Shown: piece after piece, positions 44,500 through 57,600 of the stretch
Numbering within the stretch: position 1 is the first letter of the stretch
How the letters are laid out: every line of letters starts with the position of its first letter
Origin: Diphasiastrum complanatum
Lineage: Eukaryota; Streptophyta; Lycopodiopsida; Lycopodiales; Lycopodiaceae
Length of the DNA stretch: 64,000 nt
NCBI GenBank assembly: GCA_029204225.1
Contig: CM055096.1
Span: 66,686,370-66,750,369, forward strand
Reading direction: 5' to 3'
The notes under the pieces: generated by a model
Told to the model about the DNA's origin: nothing
Databases searched by the model: none
What the model saw: only the letters and a program-made list of their open reading frames with translations
Translations under genes and position numbers: made by a program

Positions 44500-45199
44500 T
44501 ATCCTCAAGGTGGTAGAAGACGCATAGATTGCGATCACCCATGCATCTCGTTTATTGCAAGCAATGAACAACTTGAACCTAAGCCCAAAGACACGGAGAG
44601 GAGGCCCAATCACAGCTATAAGAGCACACCCCATAGTGGAACCCCGCCCCATACATACTATTGAACCACGACAAGGTAGGAATGCGCAAACACAAGACGC
44701 CCAAAGGCTCCAGGGACATATGCTAGATAAAGACTATGAGAGCACCGGCTCCAATGCAGAGATATGTGAGCAATGTTGAAGGGTATATGGATGTAATGAG
44801 CGAGAACATGCAAATCCTGGCGGCAGATGTGAAGTTACTTAAACAGCACCAGAACTTGATAGGACAAAGACATCCCATAAAGGGCCTGAATTCCTGAATC
44901 GTAATTGTTCAGGCCAAGTCTGCGAGTATTGCAAGAGGCTTGGGCACATAGAGAACATATGTTGGACATGTAGAGATGCCTTGAACACTGGGAATAGGAT
45001 GCCTAGACCTGTAAACCATAGGCCCCAAGAGGACAAAATGGCAAGACCATCAAGACCACCTCAGTACATACAACGAGGACCCATGATTAGTCAAAGAAAC
45101 ATAGGAAAGGCGCACGTAGAGGATGACCGACCACCTGTGAACTTCATTGTTGTAGAGAAAATGGAAAAACCCACGATTAGGGAAGAGGTATTGGTGTGA
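44500..45199 (+). pseudogene. retroelement gag remnant with zinc knuckle
   Basis: Near 44910-44950 the plus strand encodes CEYCKRLGHIENIC, a perfect CX2CX4HX4C knuckle, followed by a Pro/Arg-rich tail (RPVNHRPQEDKMARPSRPPQ) to a stop at 45199. Upstream frames (44555-44779) are Arg/Pro-rich and probably the same gene before a frameshift. The tail pattern fits gag of a plant LTR element; copia or gypsy cannot be decided. No protease follows. Confidence 0.55.
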
Positions 45200-47039
45200 C
45201 CCGGAGCAACCTCTAGACGGAGCTACCTCCCAAGTTAGCTACTAGAAGATCGCTTTTGGTCGTTTGATCTCTGTGAATACATTGATCGATTATCTTTTTT
45301 TTTCAAGACACTTAGATGTTTATATAGATGTTAGAAGATCTTTGGTTATTCTAATTATAGTTTAAAAGATCATTAGCAGCCCTTGTACTTGATCCATAGA
45401 TCGGTTATTGATGCATCGTGAAGATGTGTAGAGGTACAACAAAAGAATCTCGTCGAGATCGTGAAGAATGTTGTTTCGTTGCAACCGTAGCCCGAACACA
45501 GGAGTGTAAAGATGAAAATTGTATGTCAACTGCAATCGTTGACTTTGTAGTTTACTTCGGTCAACTGTTGTTCATTCACTTCGTAGGTGACCATAAGTGA
45601 TAACTTATGATGTCTGGCGGTGCCTTCGGTTTCCTTCAGTTTGCTATCGCAATGGACCGTAGGCTGGAGTGTTGTGGTTCGTTGCGTTGACTCATTCCGT
45701 TGGTCTTCGTATGTGAGTCCTTGCGAACTTGTTGTGGTTGGTTTACTTCGACTTTGTAAGTAACCATAGGAAAGACTTTGTGGTTCGTTCACTTCGTTCA
45801 GACCGTAGGCAAGACATTGTGGTGCGGTTGTCGTTCTGTTGTTTGGACTTTACGTGTATTTCTGCAGACTGTGTAAAAGATAGTGTATTTCTGCAGAATG
45901 CTTGAGAGAGTAATGTTCCTTAAGATATGAAACGGGTGAAAAGGATGAGTAGGAGTAAGATTAAACTCCAACACAGGCTTAGGTTTCCTCTCCTCAGAGT
46001 TAGTGATCATTTAGAGAGAGTAAAAGAGTATTTTGATAGATAACATTCATTAGCCTCTGTAAGTAGGATCACGTGCATTTTGCCATTGTCTTGTGATCTG
46101 ATATCGTTGTTATTACAACACCCCTTTTATACAAAAGCACTATGTTTTATATCAGTTGTATTCATGTTTGTGGAGCCTCGGTTATGGCACTTTATTCCAT
46201 TCTTTCACATTTTTAGGCTAAATTCTGAGACTGTTCCTTTTTATCTTATATCCTGTTAGGGCTTATTCGATTGTGTTTTCTAATGACTGGTAGCCAGAGG
46301 TACATTCAAATATGATCTGTAATTTGCCAGTGCATTTCTAAAAGGCATCCATAGACTAAACATATTTTTGATAGCCCACAACAGCCATCATTGATTCTTC
46401 TAGGTAGACTTCTATCATCGGCAATTTCTAAGATAGTAAGGCAGATCTTTGGCAGCCCTCACTGAGGCACACTTCAAGCATCTCCAGCGTTGCTCTCTCA
46501 CCCTTCATCATTTCACATGGTTGTTTCTAGAGAGTTCCACAGGCATTTGGGCATTCCACGCACTTGTATTCCAATGACAGATTTGGCCACATTGCCAAAC
46601 GATAGTCTTCAAACACCTGGTTACACATGGCAATATTTTATTTGCTTATGAGGAGACATCAACACATGCCAACTTTTCATTGGAGATCTCTCTTTGTAGA
46701 CAGTTTCTAGCACCTCTTCTTTGAGCATGAGATTATCTTTGGCTATATGTGTCTGTTCACAAATTCCAGCCTGAATCTGTGAACACGGTATTCTCTTGAC
46801 TCTTCTTCTTCTTTGTTACGTCTCAGGTGGTTACCGCTCTAAACATTGGGTATTTATGCCCGTTTTTATAAGCCAGTTCTTTACAATTAAGTCCTCTTGT
46901 TTAGAATGGTTTCCAGGCAGAAATTTTTCTCAGTTTGCAACGTGTATTCCCAGCCTGTCAGTGGATGAAACAGCTACGTTCACTCAGCTACATGGATCTA
47001 CAAGCCATGTAACCTATCCTAGCTCAAGCACAGATTAAC
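45200..47039. other. stretch without a recognised gene
   Basis: 45530-45830 has loosely repeated TTCACTTCGT, GTAACCATAG and TTGTGGT words. 46.0-47.0 kb shows no family motif; an 80-codon ORF at 46796-47038 is unremarkable. Confidence 0.5.
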
Positions 47040-47926
47040 GTTCTGGGACAAAGAGCAAGTCTACAAGTCTATCTACCAAACTATCCTAAGAAATCAGGAA
47101 ACAATACAATAACAGATTTAAGCTACACAACCAGAAACAAGAATCAAGAAAGCTAACTTCCTAACAACATTCTAGCAACCCAAGAATCAAGAAACACCCA
47201 TTTTTTGATTCTTGGAATACCCAAGAACAATCAAGGACATGATTGTTAGTGAATATGCAAGATCAGATCCACAATCTCAGCCTATATAGTTTACTTGCAT
47301 GTTGAAACTACAAAATCAAGAAACAAGAAAATTAATCCACATCTACATTCCACATTGCAAGAAAGTAAGCAAGAAATCTAACTAATCCACATTCACAACA
47401 AGAAATCAGAACATGTTCATAGGAATTTCACTCAAGAAGATAGCCATGAACAAGAAGCTTCTCAATTGCCAAGAACTCGTGGAGGATCTTCTTTATTCAA
47501 TCAAGAGAGATGACAATACAATAAAAGCTCTCTCACAAGAGAGGGGGGCCCTTAAATAAGCAAGAGGGCTGCCCATGTGGAGCCTAAGTGGTAATTCCAC
47601 TAATTTAGAAATTACAAGTGGAAATAGCCCTTCCACTAGAGGTCATCATCAAAAGGTGGCTCACTCTAATTATTTAAGGGGGTCTACGCTTATTTACCTT
47701 GCCTAGAGACATTACTAGCTCCTACATGGTCGTTCCTTCTCTGGGATACACCATGTAGGCTCACATAGAAAATAAATGTAATCCTAGCTAGTAATCCTCG
47801 GCTCTCATGCTCGACTCTCAGCTTCTTCTGCTCACCTCCTTCTGAGACCTCCTCGGTCATGGGTGAGAGATACTTTGTGTCTTCAACTTGGCTCAGCATC
47901 TGGGGATTCTCTGGAATCCGCTAACA
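47040..47926 (-). mobile_element. possible LTR of a further element
   Basis: On the minus strand a purine-rich TTAGGGGTGGATAA runs into TGTTAGCGGATTCCAG (ending at 47926), the usual PPT/LTR-start look. The left limit is a guess. 47930-48230 to its right has only short frames without a recognised domain. Confidence 0.35.
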
Positions 47927-48230
47927 TTATCCACCCCTAATCTGTTGCAGGACCCACTGCAACACATGTCAGGTGATGGCGTTCCGCTTGGCACTTGGAA
48001 AAGTGTGGATCTTCGTTCGCTTCTGTAAAACCGGGTGCTTATTATCCGCAAAATTGTGCCGCAAAATTGGGGATCTCTCAATGGTCGCTACATTCCAGCC
48101 CTCTTGAGAACCTCTTACGAGTCCTGCTCGAGTTGTTGTTGTGCAACCCGCTTCCTCGAACTCATTTTTTGTCCTAGGGCCTCGAAGCCATGGAAGTGTA
48201 ACTTACTTTCGTAGGATAACGACCCTAGGT

Positions 48231-49236
48231 TGAAGAAACAAAACCTTTCTAATTACAAAGCCTTGCTAGCTTTCAACTCTCAACCCGACGAAAACATTCG
48301 CGACCTCGAAGATCTGGAGACACGAAGCACGAAAAGTTTCACGAACACGAAAGTCAAAGAAAACGAAGACAAACGGTTTGTGAACATGAAAGTCAAAGCA
48401 GACGAAGACGAACGGTTCGCGAAGACGAAAGATTCACGAACAAAAATCTATTGCGGTCCAGTATGAGAGAAGGCAAACGACCAAAACAAAACCAACAACG
48501 GAAACAAAACCTTCTCCTACCTGCATGCTCCAAAGAGTACCAACAAGATCATGCAAGTACCCAAAAGTACAGATATCTGATATGATGGTATGACGTCAAC
48601 AGATACATTTTAGCTCATGGATAATCTACCACTCTTGTAATTCCCCGATTAGTTGTAGATGTTTAATCACTCTAATCTTAGAGTCACATAGAGCGACCAT
48701 ACTTACTGGATGATATTTGACATATAGATCAGCAAAATACACATACAGTGTAAATTAATAGTCTGATGCTGGTAAGCAATCAAGAGAAATACAGACAACA
48801 AGTCCGCCTGCGTGCGAGATGAGCTCTGTGATCAGGATCCATAGAGATCCAACTGTCCGCTAGTAAAGCGAGACGATTACTCATGAGAGAACCGTGTTTT
48901 CTCTCACACCAATGCACTACGTGGATTTGCATGCAGTGTTTGAAGAAAGCAGAGGAAGTTCAATATAGATAATTTCTCTTGTTGTGTCTGAGTTTTTTTT
49001 CTCGTTCATTTTAATTTTGCACCTTGGTTGAGACTATGTTTAGTGCTGCATTAATTTTATAAATGTAGATCAGCAAAGCCTGACTACATTCTGGAGGATT
49101 GTAGGAGTGATTCAGCTGGCAGTGTCCAGCGATCGCATCTGAACTCCATCCGAGTCGCAAGAGGATCGTGGTTCTTTTGCGAAAGCTTCGCGGCTATGAA
49201 TCCCAAATCGCGATACACGAACCAGATTCCTCATCA
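48231..49236 (+). mobile_element. 5' LTR of the outer copia
   Basis: Starts TGAAGAAACAAAACC and ends ...CATCA one base before the PBS. The first ~690 bp match the LTR at 58188-58923. It contains repeated CGAAGACGAAAG/GAACACGAAAGTC words (48300-48440). Confidence 0.8.
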
Positions 49237-49237
49237 G

Positions 49238-49249
49238 TGGTATCAAAGC
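49238..49249 (+). other. primer-binding site of the outer copia
   Basis: TGGTATCAAAGC, one mismatch to the initiator tRNA-Met complement, one base after the LTR end and about 100 bp before gag. Confidence 0.75.
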
Positions 49250-49352
49250 CGGTCATCCTGTCATATTCTGACATAGCCAAGAAGCTAGCAGATCTAGGAG
49301 GCCAAGCATTCAAACAAACAACCATCAACAAGAAAAAAGACTCCAAGGAAGA

Positions 49353-50118
49353 ATGGCTTTAATCAGCAGCATGCAGAGCAAGATCTGCACAATACTTGAT
49401 TCCTCAGGATCTAACTTGCTAGCCTGGAAAGTTAAGACATCTTTGATACTCAAGGGTGAAGGACTATTCCCCTGGGTGGATGGCACAGAAAAAATGCCTA
49501 CGACAACAAGGAGCTATGCAAATGGAGGGAGAAAAATGACAAGGCAGTAGCCTTGCTATCATCTTCCATGAAAGATAGTCTCACACTTGACCTGGCTACA
49601 CTCTCCAAAGCTAAGGAGATGTGGGATGCATTACTCACCAGATTTCAGACGAAATCAAGAAGTCAAATCATGATGTTGGAAGATCAGCTGACAAATTTGC
49701 AGTGGGATGGAAAAGACCTCACTTCTTTCGTAAGAAAGATGAAGGATCTGTTCCTGTCACTACATAACTCTGGAGCAGAGAAAGTTGTGTCAGCTGAGAA
49801 GCAGCTCACGTACCTGTTGAGAGCTTACCCAGATCATTCCAAACGACAAGAAATCTGCTCGCGAAAGATCTCGCCATGAATCTCAAAAAGACGATTGTTG
49901 AGATTCGAGAGGAAGTCGAGGCCAAAAAACATCTGGATCACAAAGATGGTTCTGACCAGGCCCTCTACGACAACAAAGAAAAATCAAAGAAGCAATTTAA
50001 GCCTAAGAGGGAGTCCAATCAGAGGCAGAATCGTGACCAGCAAGCAGAGGGAACAAGCAAAGACAACTAGAAGACCAAAGGGAGGTCGAAACAACAAGGT
50101 GCAGACAAGAAGACTTGT
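49353..50118 (+). pseudogene. outer copia gag
   Basis: MALISSMQSKICTILDSSGS, NLLAWKVKTSLILKGEGLF, then after a frameshift near 49550 LATLSKAKEMWDALLTRFQT, FVRKMKDLFLSLHNSG, another shift, and a Lys/Gln-rich basic tail. The order is that of copia gag up to the zinc knuckle, with at least three breaks. Confidence 0.85.
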
Positions 50119-52450
50119 GTGAGATGCAGAAGAGACGGGCATACAGTAGATACATGCTGGCTCAATCCCAAGATTAAGTATATCTATTACCACAAGAAGG
50201 GTCATGCAACCATGGATTGTCGCCAGATCCCGAGAAACAAGTCAGCACAGAACAGACAGGAGAACAACAATAGTTCATCCTATGTCGAGGAGTCCGAGAG
50301 CTCAAAAATGGGCGAAGAAAGAACGAACAGAAACTGTTCGACCGTCTATATCTGTGAAGATGTGTGTGCAACATCAACATCTAACACACATGAGGTGATC
50401 CTAGATTCAAGAGCCACCTCACACTTCGTGACATCAAGATGAATCATGTCTGATTTCAGAAGTGCAGATCCCTCAAGATTCATAGTTCTTGCAGATGGAT
50501 CTAGACATCAAGTGAACGGTATTGGTTCACTATGGCTCAACACAAATGGCAGAGACAGATGACTCAAAGACGTTCTGTTTGTGCCTACTTTGCAGCAAGA
50601 CTTGCTCTCTGTAGCAAGAATAGCAGATGCAGGGATGCGTGTGACATTTTCTGATAAAGCATGCAACGTGATTGATGCCAGTACTCTAATCGCTCAAGGT
50701 AGCAGGAAAGAGAACCTATATCATCTGAAGGTACGCCTACCTGTAGATCAGATGCATCAGACTCATGACGACTCGCCAAACACTTTGTGGCACAGAAGAC
50801 TCTGCCACATGAACTCAATGGCACTTTATCAAGCAAGCCATCATGGAGCAATAACAGGGGTCAGCATCTCTAATGCAACTAGTTCGACCACCTGTGAGGC
50901 ATGTTTGAAGGGCAAGATGTCGCGCACACCTTTCATCAAAGACTCCTACAAAACGACAAAGATTCTGGAGCTAGTGCACTCTGACATCTACGGACCATTC
51001 AACATGATCTTAGTAGGAGGTTCAAAGTATTACATAACCTTCATTGATGATTATAGCAAATTTGCCAGAGTGTATTTCATTCAGAATAAATCTGAAGCAC
51101 TTGATAAATTCATAGAATATGTGACTTGGGCTAAGAGATGTACAGGCAGCAAAGTGAGACAGATTTGAACAGATCAAGGTGGCGAATACATCTCGAATCG
51201 CTTCACTGACTTCTTCAATGATCGTGACATCATTCACAGAAGAACTGTAGCCTACACACCGCAGCACAATGGTGTTGCTGAACGAAAGAACAGGACCCTA
51301 ATGGAAGCAGCCAGATGCATGATGGCCTACTCGAAAGCTCCAAGGGCACTGTGGGTTGAAGCAGTAGCTATAGCTGCATATATCCAGAACAGAATAGGCA
51401 AGTTTGGTGTTCCTCACACGACACATGAGTTGTGGTGGGGTAGAAAGCCCAACCTGTATCACGTCAGAATCTTTGGCTGTGCAACTTATGCACATATTCC
51501 TGATAACTTCGAAAGAATTTGTCTACTATAGAGTCTACATGCCAGACACGAACACTGTGAAAACAGTGAGAGATGTCAGATTTGATGAGAGTAGGACAAT
51601 GGCCAACAACGATCTTGTCAGCTACGAAGTTCTGGAGAGACAATACTAAGACCTGCCGAAAACGATAGAAGGAGCAGAGAATGAACACAAAAATGAAGAT
51701 TTTTGAGTCGCCTCCCATTCGAGCGACGAATCTGACGAAAAAAAATTTGAGAGGCAACCTGCTGCCACGGTTCATCTAAACCAAGATGGTTTCAGACCGA
51801 GTAGAGCAGACAAGGACAAAGGCATAGCTGTTTCAAGAGGATCTCCCAGAAGGTCAACAAGACCACAAAGAGCACCAGCAAGATATGTGCCAGGCAGCTC
51901 AGCTTTCACATTAGAAGAGTTCTGCAGGTTCAGTGACGAACCACAGACTTTTGAGGAGGCGAGTGAAGGTCTAGAAAAGGACAAATGGATCCAAGCCATG
52001 AACGAAGAGATGGAGTCCATGAGAAAGAACTAGGTATGGACATTGGTGCCATTAGCACGTAAGCGCAAGATTGTCAAATGCAAATGGGTCTTCAAGCTCA
52101 AATACGGATCAGATGAGAATGTAACAAAATACAAGGCAAGACTGGTAGCGAAAGATTTTTCTCAAAGATATGGTATTGACTACTCTGAAACCTTCTCTCC
52201 TGTTGTCAAACATTCGTCCCTACGTCTGTTATTTGCATATGCAGCAGCTTATGACCTCAGGATCCACATTGTGGACGAGAAGACAACCTTCTTGCATGGC
52301 AAATTAGACGAAGAGGTCTACATGGATCAACCCCTAGGATATGTCTCAAATTCACTTCCTGACTATGCATGCAAAATGCATAGAAGCATCTGCGGTCTGA
52401 AACAATAAGCCCGACAATGGTACAAGAAGAATGAGTTAGAGTTAAAGTAG
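50119..52450 (+). pseudogene. outer copia zinc knuckles, protease, integrase and half of RT
   Basis: The first knuckle CVRCRRDGHTVDTC (from about 50116) is intact; the second has lost its first Cys pair. The protease site reads DSRA in place of the usual DSGA. Integrase has HRRLCHMN with CEAC, HSDIYGPF, and TDQGGEY preceded by a TGA stop, then NGVAERKNRTL. RT starts IVKCKWVFKLKYGSDENV and reaches MHRSICGLKQ, where a stop occurs and the sequence soon enters the nested LTR. The YVDD motif is missing on this side. Confidence 0.88.
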
Positions 52451-52458
52451 AATCACTA

Positions 52459-52692
52459 TGTTACTGTACTGTGGGTCCTATCAATTGGCCTTGCCACGAG
52501 GCAAGTCGACAAGACACGCGTCCCGCCAACGGCAACTTGGGTTATGCATGGATTGCCTGAGTGAACAACTATATGTACAGTGTAATTTCGTTTTGAGAAA
52601 TATAGTTGCTATGTGAGCTTGTTGTGGAGAGTGTTCTCTGTCTGTGTTACTGTGTAGCATGATCTGTGTTCCTGTTCAAAGCAAATTCTAAG
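52459..52692 (+). mobile_element. short 5' LTR of the nested copia
   Basis: Starts TGTTACTGTACTGTGGG where the outer pol stops and ends just before TTGGTATCAGAG (PBS, 52693-52704). About 230 bp, within the range of short copia LTRs. No partner LTR was found. Confidence 0.65.
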
Positions 52693-52704
52693 TTGGTATC
52701 AGAG

Positions 52705-54018
52705 TCGTATAGGGAGTGTACATAGTACAACATCGCCGTTGAAGAGAGCTTCGGGAGAATTGTCTTCTGAGAGTTCGGGGTTTACGGCGGGTTGAAGACG
52801 GAAGGAGAAACACTGGTGCAGAGAGTTTAGCACACAGAAGCTTGGTGAGCTTGAGACTGTGTGAGGATTCAGAGACAAGGATTGTCAGCTGAATCAGAAC
52901 CTCAACAAACGGAATTTTGAAATTCCGAAGCAGGCAATTTGGTGATGGCAGTCAGTGTGCATTCAATCGGACACTGTTTGACAAACGGATTGAAGCATCA
53001 GACTCCTAGTAGTAGGGCGACCTCAGAGGAAGAGAATTGGCATGTCAAAGAACTGTGAACAGGAAGACAAGATCAGTTTTCTGAAAAAAAAAAAATCCTG
53101 GTTTGGGGTTTGGAAGCATAAAATTGCAGTTATCTCTTTGTTTTGAATGGTTTTTGGAGTTGTAAAGGCTTGTAGGAGGCCGCCTTGGAAAGATTAATCA
53201 GTAGGCAAATGGTCGTGGACAGCCACAGGCAGTGTAGAGCACTGGATCGCGATTTACAGGTGTAGATAAACCCTGGCCACCATAGCTTCAAGCAAGGAAG
53301 AGAAAAGCTTGGAGGAGAAAAGCCCGTAGACAGGTCGCGGGCAATCGCGCGCCCTCACCCGAGTGGGTGCTTAGTGCACAAAGGGGTGTAGTGGCTAGGG
53401 GGCGGTGCATCATCGCGCCAAAAGAATCTCCTCCATCAGATTGTGAGGAAGATGAATACACGATGGGGATCGCAAGCAATGTGGGCCATCGGATCCTAAT
53501 AAGCCATTAGATCTCCTTAAATCCATGGGAAACTTCAATAGAAGGGGCTGAAGGACATTTGACCATTCAACTTCACTAAAAATTTTCAAGTTGAAATTGG
53601 AGTTGGGACCCTTCACAAGTGAAAGGTGAAGTTTCTTCAAGCTGAAGAAACAGTTCAAAAACTAGAAAAGTCCCTATTTTTGGGTCTCTTATCCGTTTTG
53701 ACCCAAACGAAAGGCTATAACCTCCAAACGAAGGGCACCCAGATTGTACCTGCAAGTACGGTACAGCAAAACAGAGTGATTGTAGCGGAGAAAGTGTTCG
53801 GAGTGCACCAAAAGTGATTTCACCATTCCACTGGGCACGTAGTTGGGAGTTGACGACTGAGTGCATTTTGGAAGGCGACGCCGATTTGGCTTTCAAACTG
53901 GTGGAAAAGCGGCAAGTGGCCTGGTAAGGGAAAAAGTGCAGTCATTATTTTCAACTTCTGACATCACAGTTGGCCTCGGCATACTGCTTTTAGCCTACGA
54001 TATAAGTTTCAAGCAGTT
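52705..54018 (+). other. long leader of the nested copia
   Basis: About 1.3 kb between PBS and the gag-like frame with no ORF above about 80 codons on the element strand. Long for a copia leader, so some foreign sequence may be included. Confidence 0.5.
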
Positions 54019-54942
54019 TTGCGATGGCAAACATGGGAGAGTCCATTTTGCAAATTGGACGGGATTTCCAACTATGCAGTGTGGAAATTCAAAATGAAAA
54101 ACATACTGATGGAGAAAGATGTGTGGGAAGTTGTCGCAGGTGATGAGAGAAGGCCGCCAAATGAAGCGGATATCAAAGTGTTCGACAAAAAGATGAGAAA
54201 AGCTTTGACCTTCATTAACTTGTCAGTGAAGGATCACATCATTACCCACATTTGTGATGTTGTTACACCTAGACAGGCATGGGATGTGCTAAAGGAGCAG
54301 TTCGAGACGTCAAATCTGTCAAGAATCATGTTTCTAAAGTCAAAGCTGAATAGTGCCCACATGGAGAAAGGAGAGCACATTCAGACGTACATGACCAGGA
54401 TCAAGACAATGAGGGTTGAACTACATTCTATTGGTGAGCACATACGTGATGTGGAGCTGGTGCACAATGCATTGTGCAAAATTTCAGAACCCTATCAGAT
54501 GTTTGTGAGTGGAATAGCATCAAGAGAAAGATTGCCAACCTTTGACAAGCTCACATGAATCTTGATGCAGGAAGAGCAACGACGAGAAATGGTGAAAGCT
54601 AGACGTCAAAATACTGACAATCAAGCACTTGCGACACACCAAAAACAAGGCAAAGGCAAGGGTAAGAAGAAGTCTAAGCATCAATTTGTCAAGTCTCAGG
54701 AGGATGAGGGATCTTCCAGTAAGACCAAGAAGAAAGACAAGTGCTTCCATTGTGGTAAAAAGGGCCATTGGAAGAGTGAATGTCGCAAATTGTTGGCGGA
54801 ACAAGGCAAGGGAAAACCAAAACAAGCAGGTAACCTTGTCGATGAGGGTGAGATTGAAGACTCTAGCATCTTCATATCTGCTTGTCATCTAATCAAGATG
54901 ATCAAGCGTGGTATATTGACTCGGGAGCCACAAGACACATGA
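54019..54942 (+). pseudogene. nested copia gag with zinc knuckle
   Basis: DGISNYAVWKFKMKNILMEK, RQAWDVLKEQFETSNLSRIM, MTRIKTMRVELHSIGEHIRD, then one in-frame TGA (54556-54558) followed in the same frame by MQEEQRREMVKARRQ, a Lys-rich linker and CFHCGKKGHWKSEC, a perfect CX2CX4HX4C knuckle. Pol follows in another frame from about 54882. As in the 16913 element, gag is broken by a single stop before the knuckle. Confidence 0.9.
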
Positions 54943-57600
54943 CAGGTAACAAGAATTGGTTCAGTAGCTTGAAAGTGTTGGATAATGGAACATCCGTTTC
55001 ACAAGCAAATGGTGAGGTGTGCAGGATCAAGGGGATAGGCACCGTTTCAATCCAACTACCTGATGGAAAAAGCAGGATGATCAGGGAGGTACTTTACGTA
55101 CCAGGTTTGAAGAAAAATCTACTTTTTGTTGGAGTCATTACTGATCAAAAGTTGAAAGTAGAATTTGCCCATGATCGTTGCTTTGTGAAGGATGTGAACC
55201 AAAAGCTCAAAGCTATTGCGGATGGAGTAAGGGAGCCCAATACAAAATTGTACAGGTTGAATGCCCCAATCAAGGGGCAACATGGACTTGTGTCATCCAT
55301 TCCATCGCAAACTGAGTTGTGGCATAAGAGGCTTGGTCACTTAAACTTGGAAAGCCTCAGTTTGATGAGAAAATTGGATATGGTAACAGGATTGCTTACT
55401 ATAGAAGACCACTTGAAATCGATGTGCGAATCATGTGTATATGGGAAGCAGCATCGAGAGAACTACAATAAAGGTGGTGTTGCAAGGGCAAAGAACATCC
55501 TGGATTTTATCCACACAGATTTATGCGGGCCTATGAGGACCATGTCCTTAGGTAAAGCCTTCTATTTCATGACCTTTATTGATGATATGTCACGTCATAT
55601 GCGGATCTACTTCTTGAAGAAGAAATCAGATGCATTTGACAATTTCAAGAGCTTCAAAGCATTGGTTGAAAATCAGATAGGTAGGAAGATCAAAGTCGTA
55701 AGATCAGATAGTGGAGGTGAGTACAAGTCTAATGACTTCAACGATCTTTGTGATCAATGTGGGATTAAAAGACAATTTATGCAAGCTCATACTCCTGCTC
55801 TCAATGGTGTAGCTGAGCACAAGAATCATAAGATTGTGGAAAGTGCCAGATCTATGCTAGCTGAGATGAAACTACCAAAAGATTTTTGGTCTGAAGCATG
55901 CAGTATGGCAGTCTATCTTCAAAATAGAAGTCCTACCATTGCCATACCAAAGATAACACCTGAGGAAGCATTCACGAAGAAGAAGCCAAAGGTGAACCAC
56001 TTGTGAATCTTTGGATGTAAGGCCTTTGTACACATTCCTAAGGAAGAGAGACGTAAACTTGATGTAAAAGCTATCAAGTGCATATTCCTAGGATATGATG
56101 ATCGTGTGAAGGGCTATAGATGTTTTGATCCAGTGGAAACAAAATCCATGTAAGTCATGATGTTATCTTTGATGAATCCAAGATGTATAAAGATGAGGAT
56201 GCTGAGAAGATAGATACATCTAGTGGGAAAGATGGTATAGTGAGGATACCACCTGATGATGATCCATTCATTGACTTTCCAAGTGATGGAAAAGAGGATA
56301 CATCTCAAGATACTACTACTCAACCTCAAGAGACAGGTTGGAGAGGTAGGGACAAACCTTTTGGTGCAAGAAGGATTGAAGTTGCAGGTGACAAACACAA
56401 GGAGAAGGATGTACAATGGGATACATTTTCACCAGGAAGCCGATCACCTGACAAGAAGCTCCCTAAGTGGTTTGAGAGATTGTTGGAGAGCCGCGATGTG
56501 GATGACTTTCCAGGATCATCTAGCCAGGGAGAGCTACGAAGATCAACAAGAGAGAAGACACATCCTGAAAGGTATGAAGCAAATTATGCTCTCTTATCTA
56601 GCATTATTCAAAGCAAAGAACCTTCGACTTATGGTGAAGCGAAGGATGATGACATTTGGGTCAAGGCCATGGGAGAGGAGATGGAGTCAATTGCTAAGCA
56701 TCGCACATGGGACTTAGTAGAACCACCAGTTGGCAAGAAACCCATTGGTTGCAAATGGGTATACAAGACTAAGTATCATGTAGATGGTAGTATAGCAAAG
56801 CACAAGGCAAGATTGGTGATCAAAGGGTAGTTAGGCTTGTGAATAGGATTGTAACACTTGTGTTGATGTAATTTGATGAGTGATCAAGTCAAAGTGTTGG
56901 CAAAGTCAAAGGGTTTAATCACAATTGAGAAATCTATATGAAGAGTCCAATAGAATTGCAAGATGGATGCATCACTCATCCAATAGGACTAGAGAGGCTA
57001 GGATTAGCAGTCCAATAGGATTAAGCATGGATCTCCATGAGTTTTATATGACTCTCTTTTCCAATCATAATGTAATTGAGTTTTTGAGTCATTTTGAGAG
57101 CAATCAACTTTTGTGTGTATTTTCTTATCGACTATGAGGAGACCTTTGCGCCGGTAGTTAGAAGAAGAGGTGTTCATGGATCAACCTGAAGGCTTTGTAA
57201 CAAAGGGATAGGAAAATAAAGTATGTTGCTTGAAGAAAGCACTTTATGGTCTTAAACAGGCACCACGTGCGTGATATAGGATTGATGCCTACTTTCATTT
57301 AAAAGGGGATGGTGAGAACACACTTTGATCCAAATCTATAAGTCTTATGCTTTGATGGTATGGTCGCTTTGATTGTTCTTTATGTTGATGACTTGATTAT
57401 CATGGGAAATAATCAAGAGATGATAGATATGATCAAGAAAGATCTCATAGAACAATTCGAGATGACAGATCTCAATTTGATGCATTATTGCCTTGGAGTA
57501 GAGGTGTGGAAAAAAGGACACGAAGTGGGTTTAACACAGGTGAAGTATGTCAAAGAGTTGCTGCACAGGTTTAGGTTGCAGGATTGCAAAAGGATGAGCC
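54882..57600 (+). pseudogene. nested copia protease, integrase and partial RT
   Basis: 54882-56006 is open: protease WYIDSGATRHMTG, LYVPGLKKNLLFVG, integrase HKRLGHLNLESL with CESCVYGKQH, HTDLCGPM, VVRSDSGGEYKSN and NGVAEHKNHKIVE (the three catalytic acids). A stop at 56006 and a shift near 56150 follow. RT begins KPIGCKWVYKTKYHVDGSI to LVIKG at 56828, is interrupted by ~300 bp of foreign DNA, resumes DYEETFAPVV, then loses its middle (joined to EEEVFMDQPEGFV). YVDD is present at 57387-57398 (VLYVDDLIIMG). Non-functional. Confidence 0.88.
56829..57128. mobile_element. ~300-bp insertion inside the nested copia RT
   Basis: Lies exactly between the RT motifs KARLVIKG and DYEETFAPV and replaces about 20 bp that should link them. 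Content is AT-rich with three related AGTCCAATAG/CCAATAGGA words. No TIR or target duplication seen. Type unknown. Confidence 0.55.
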
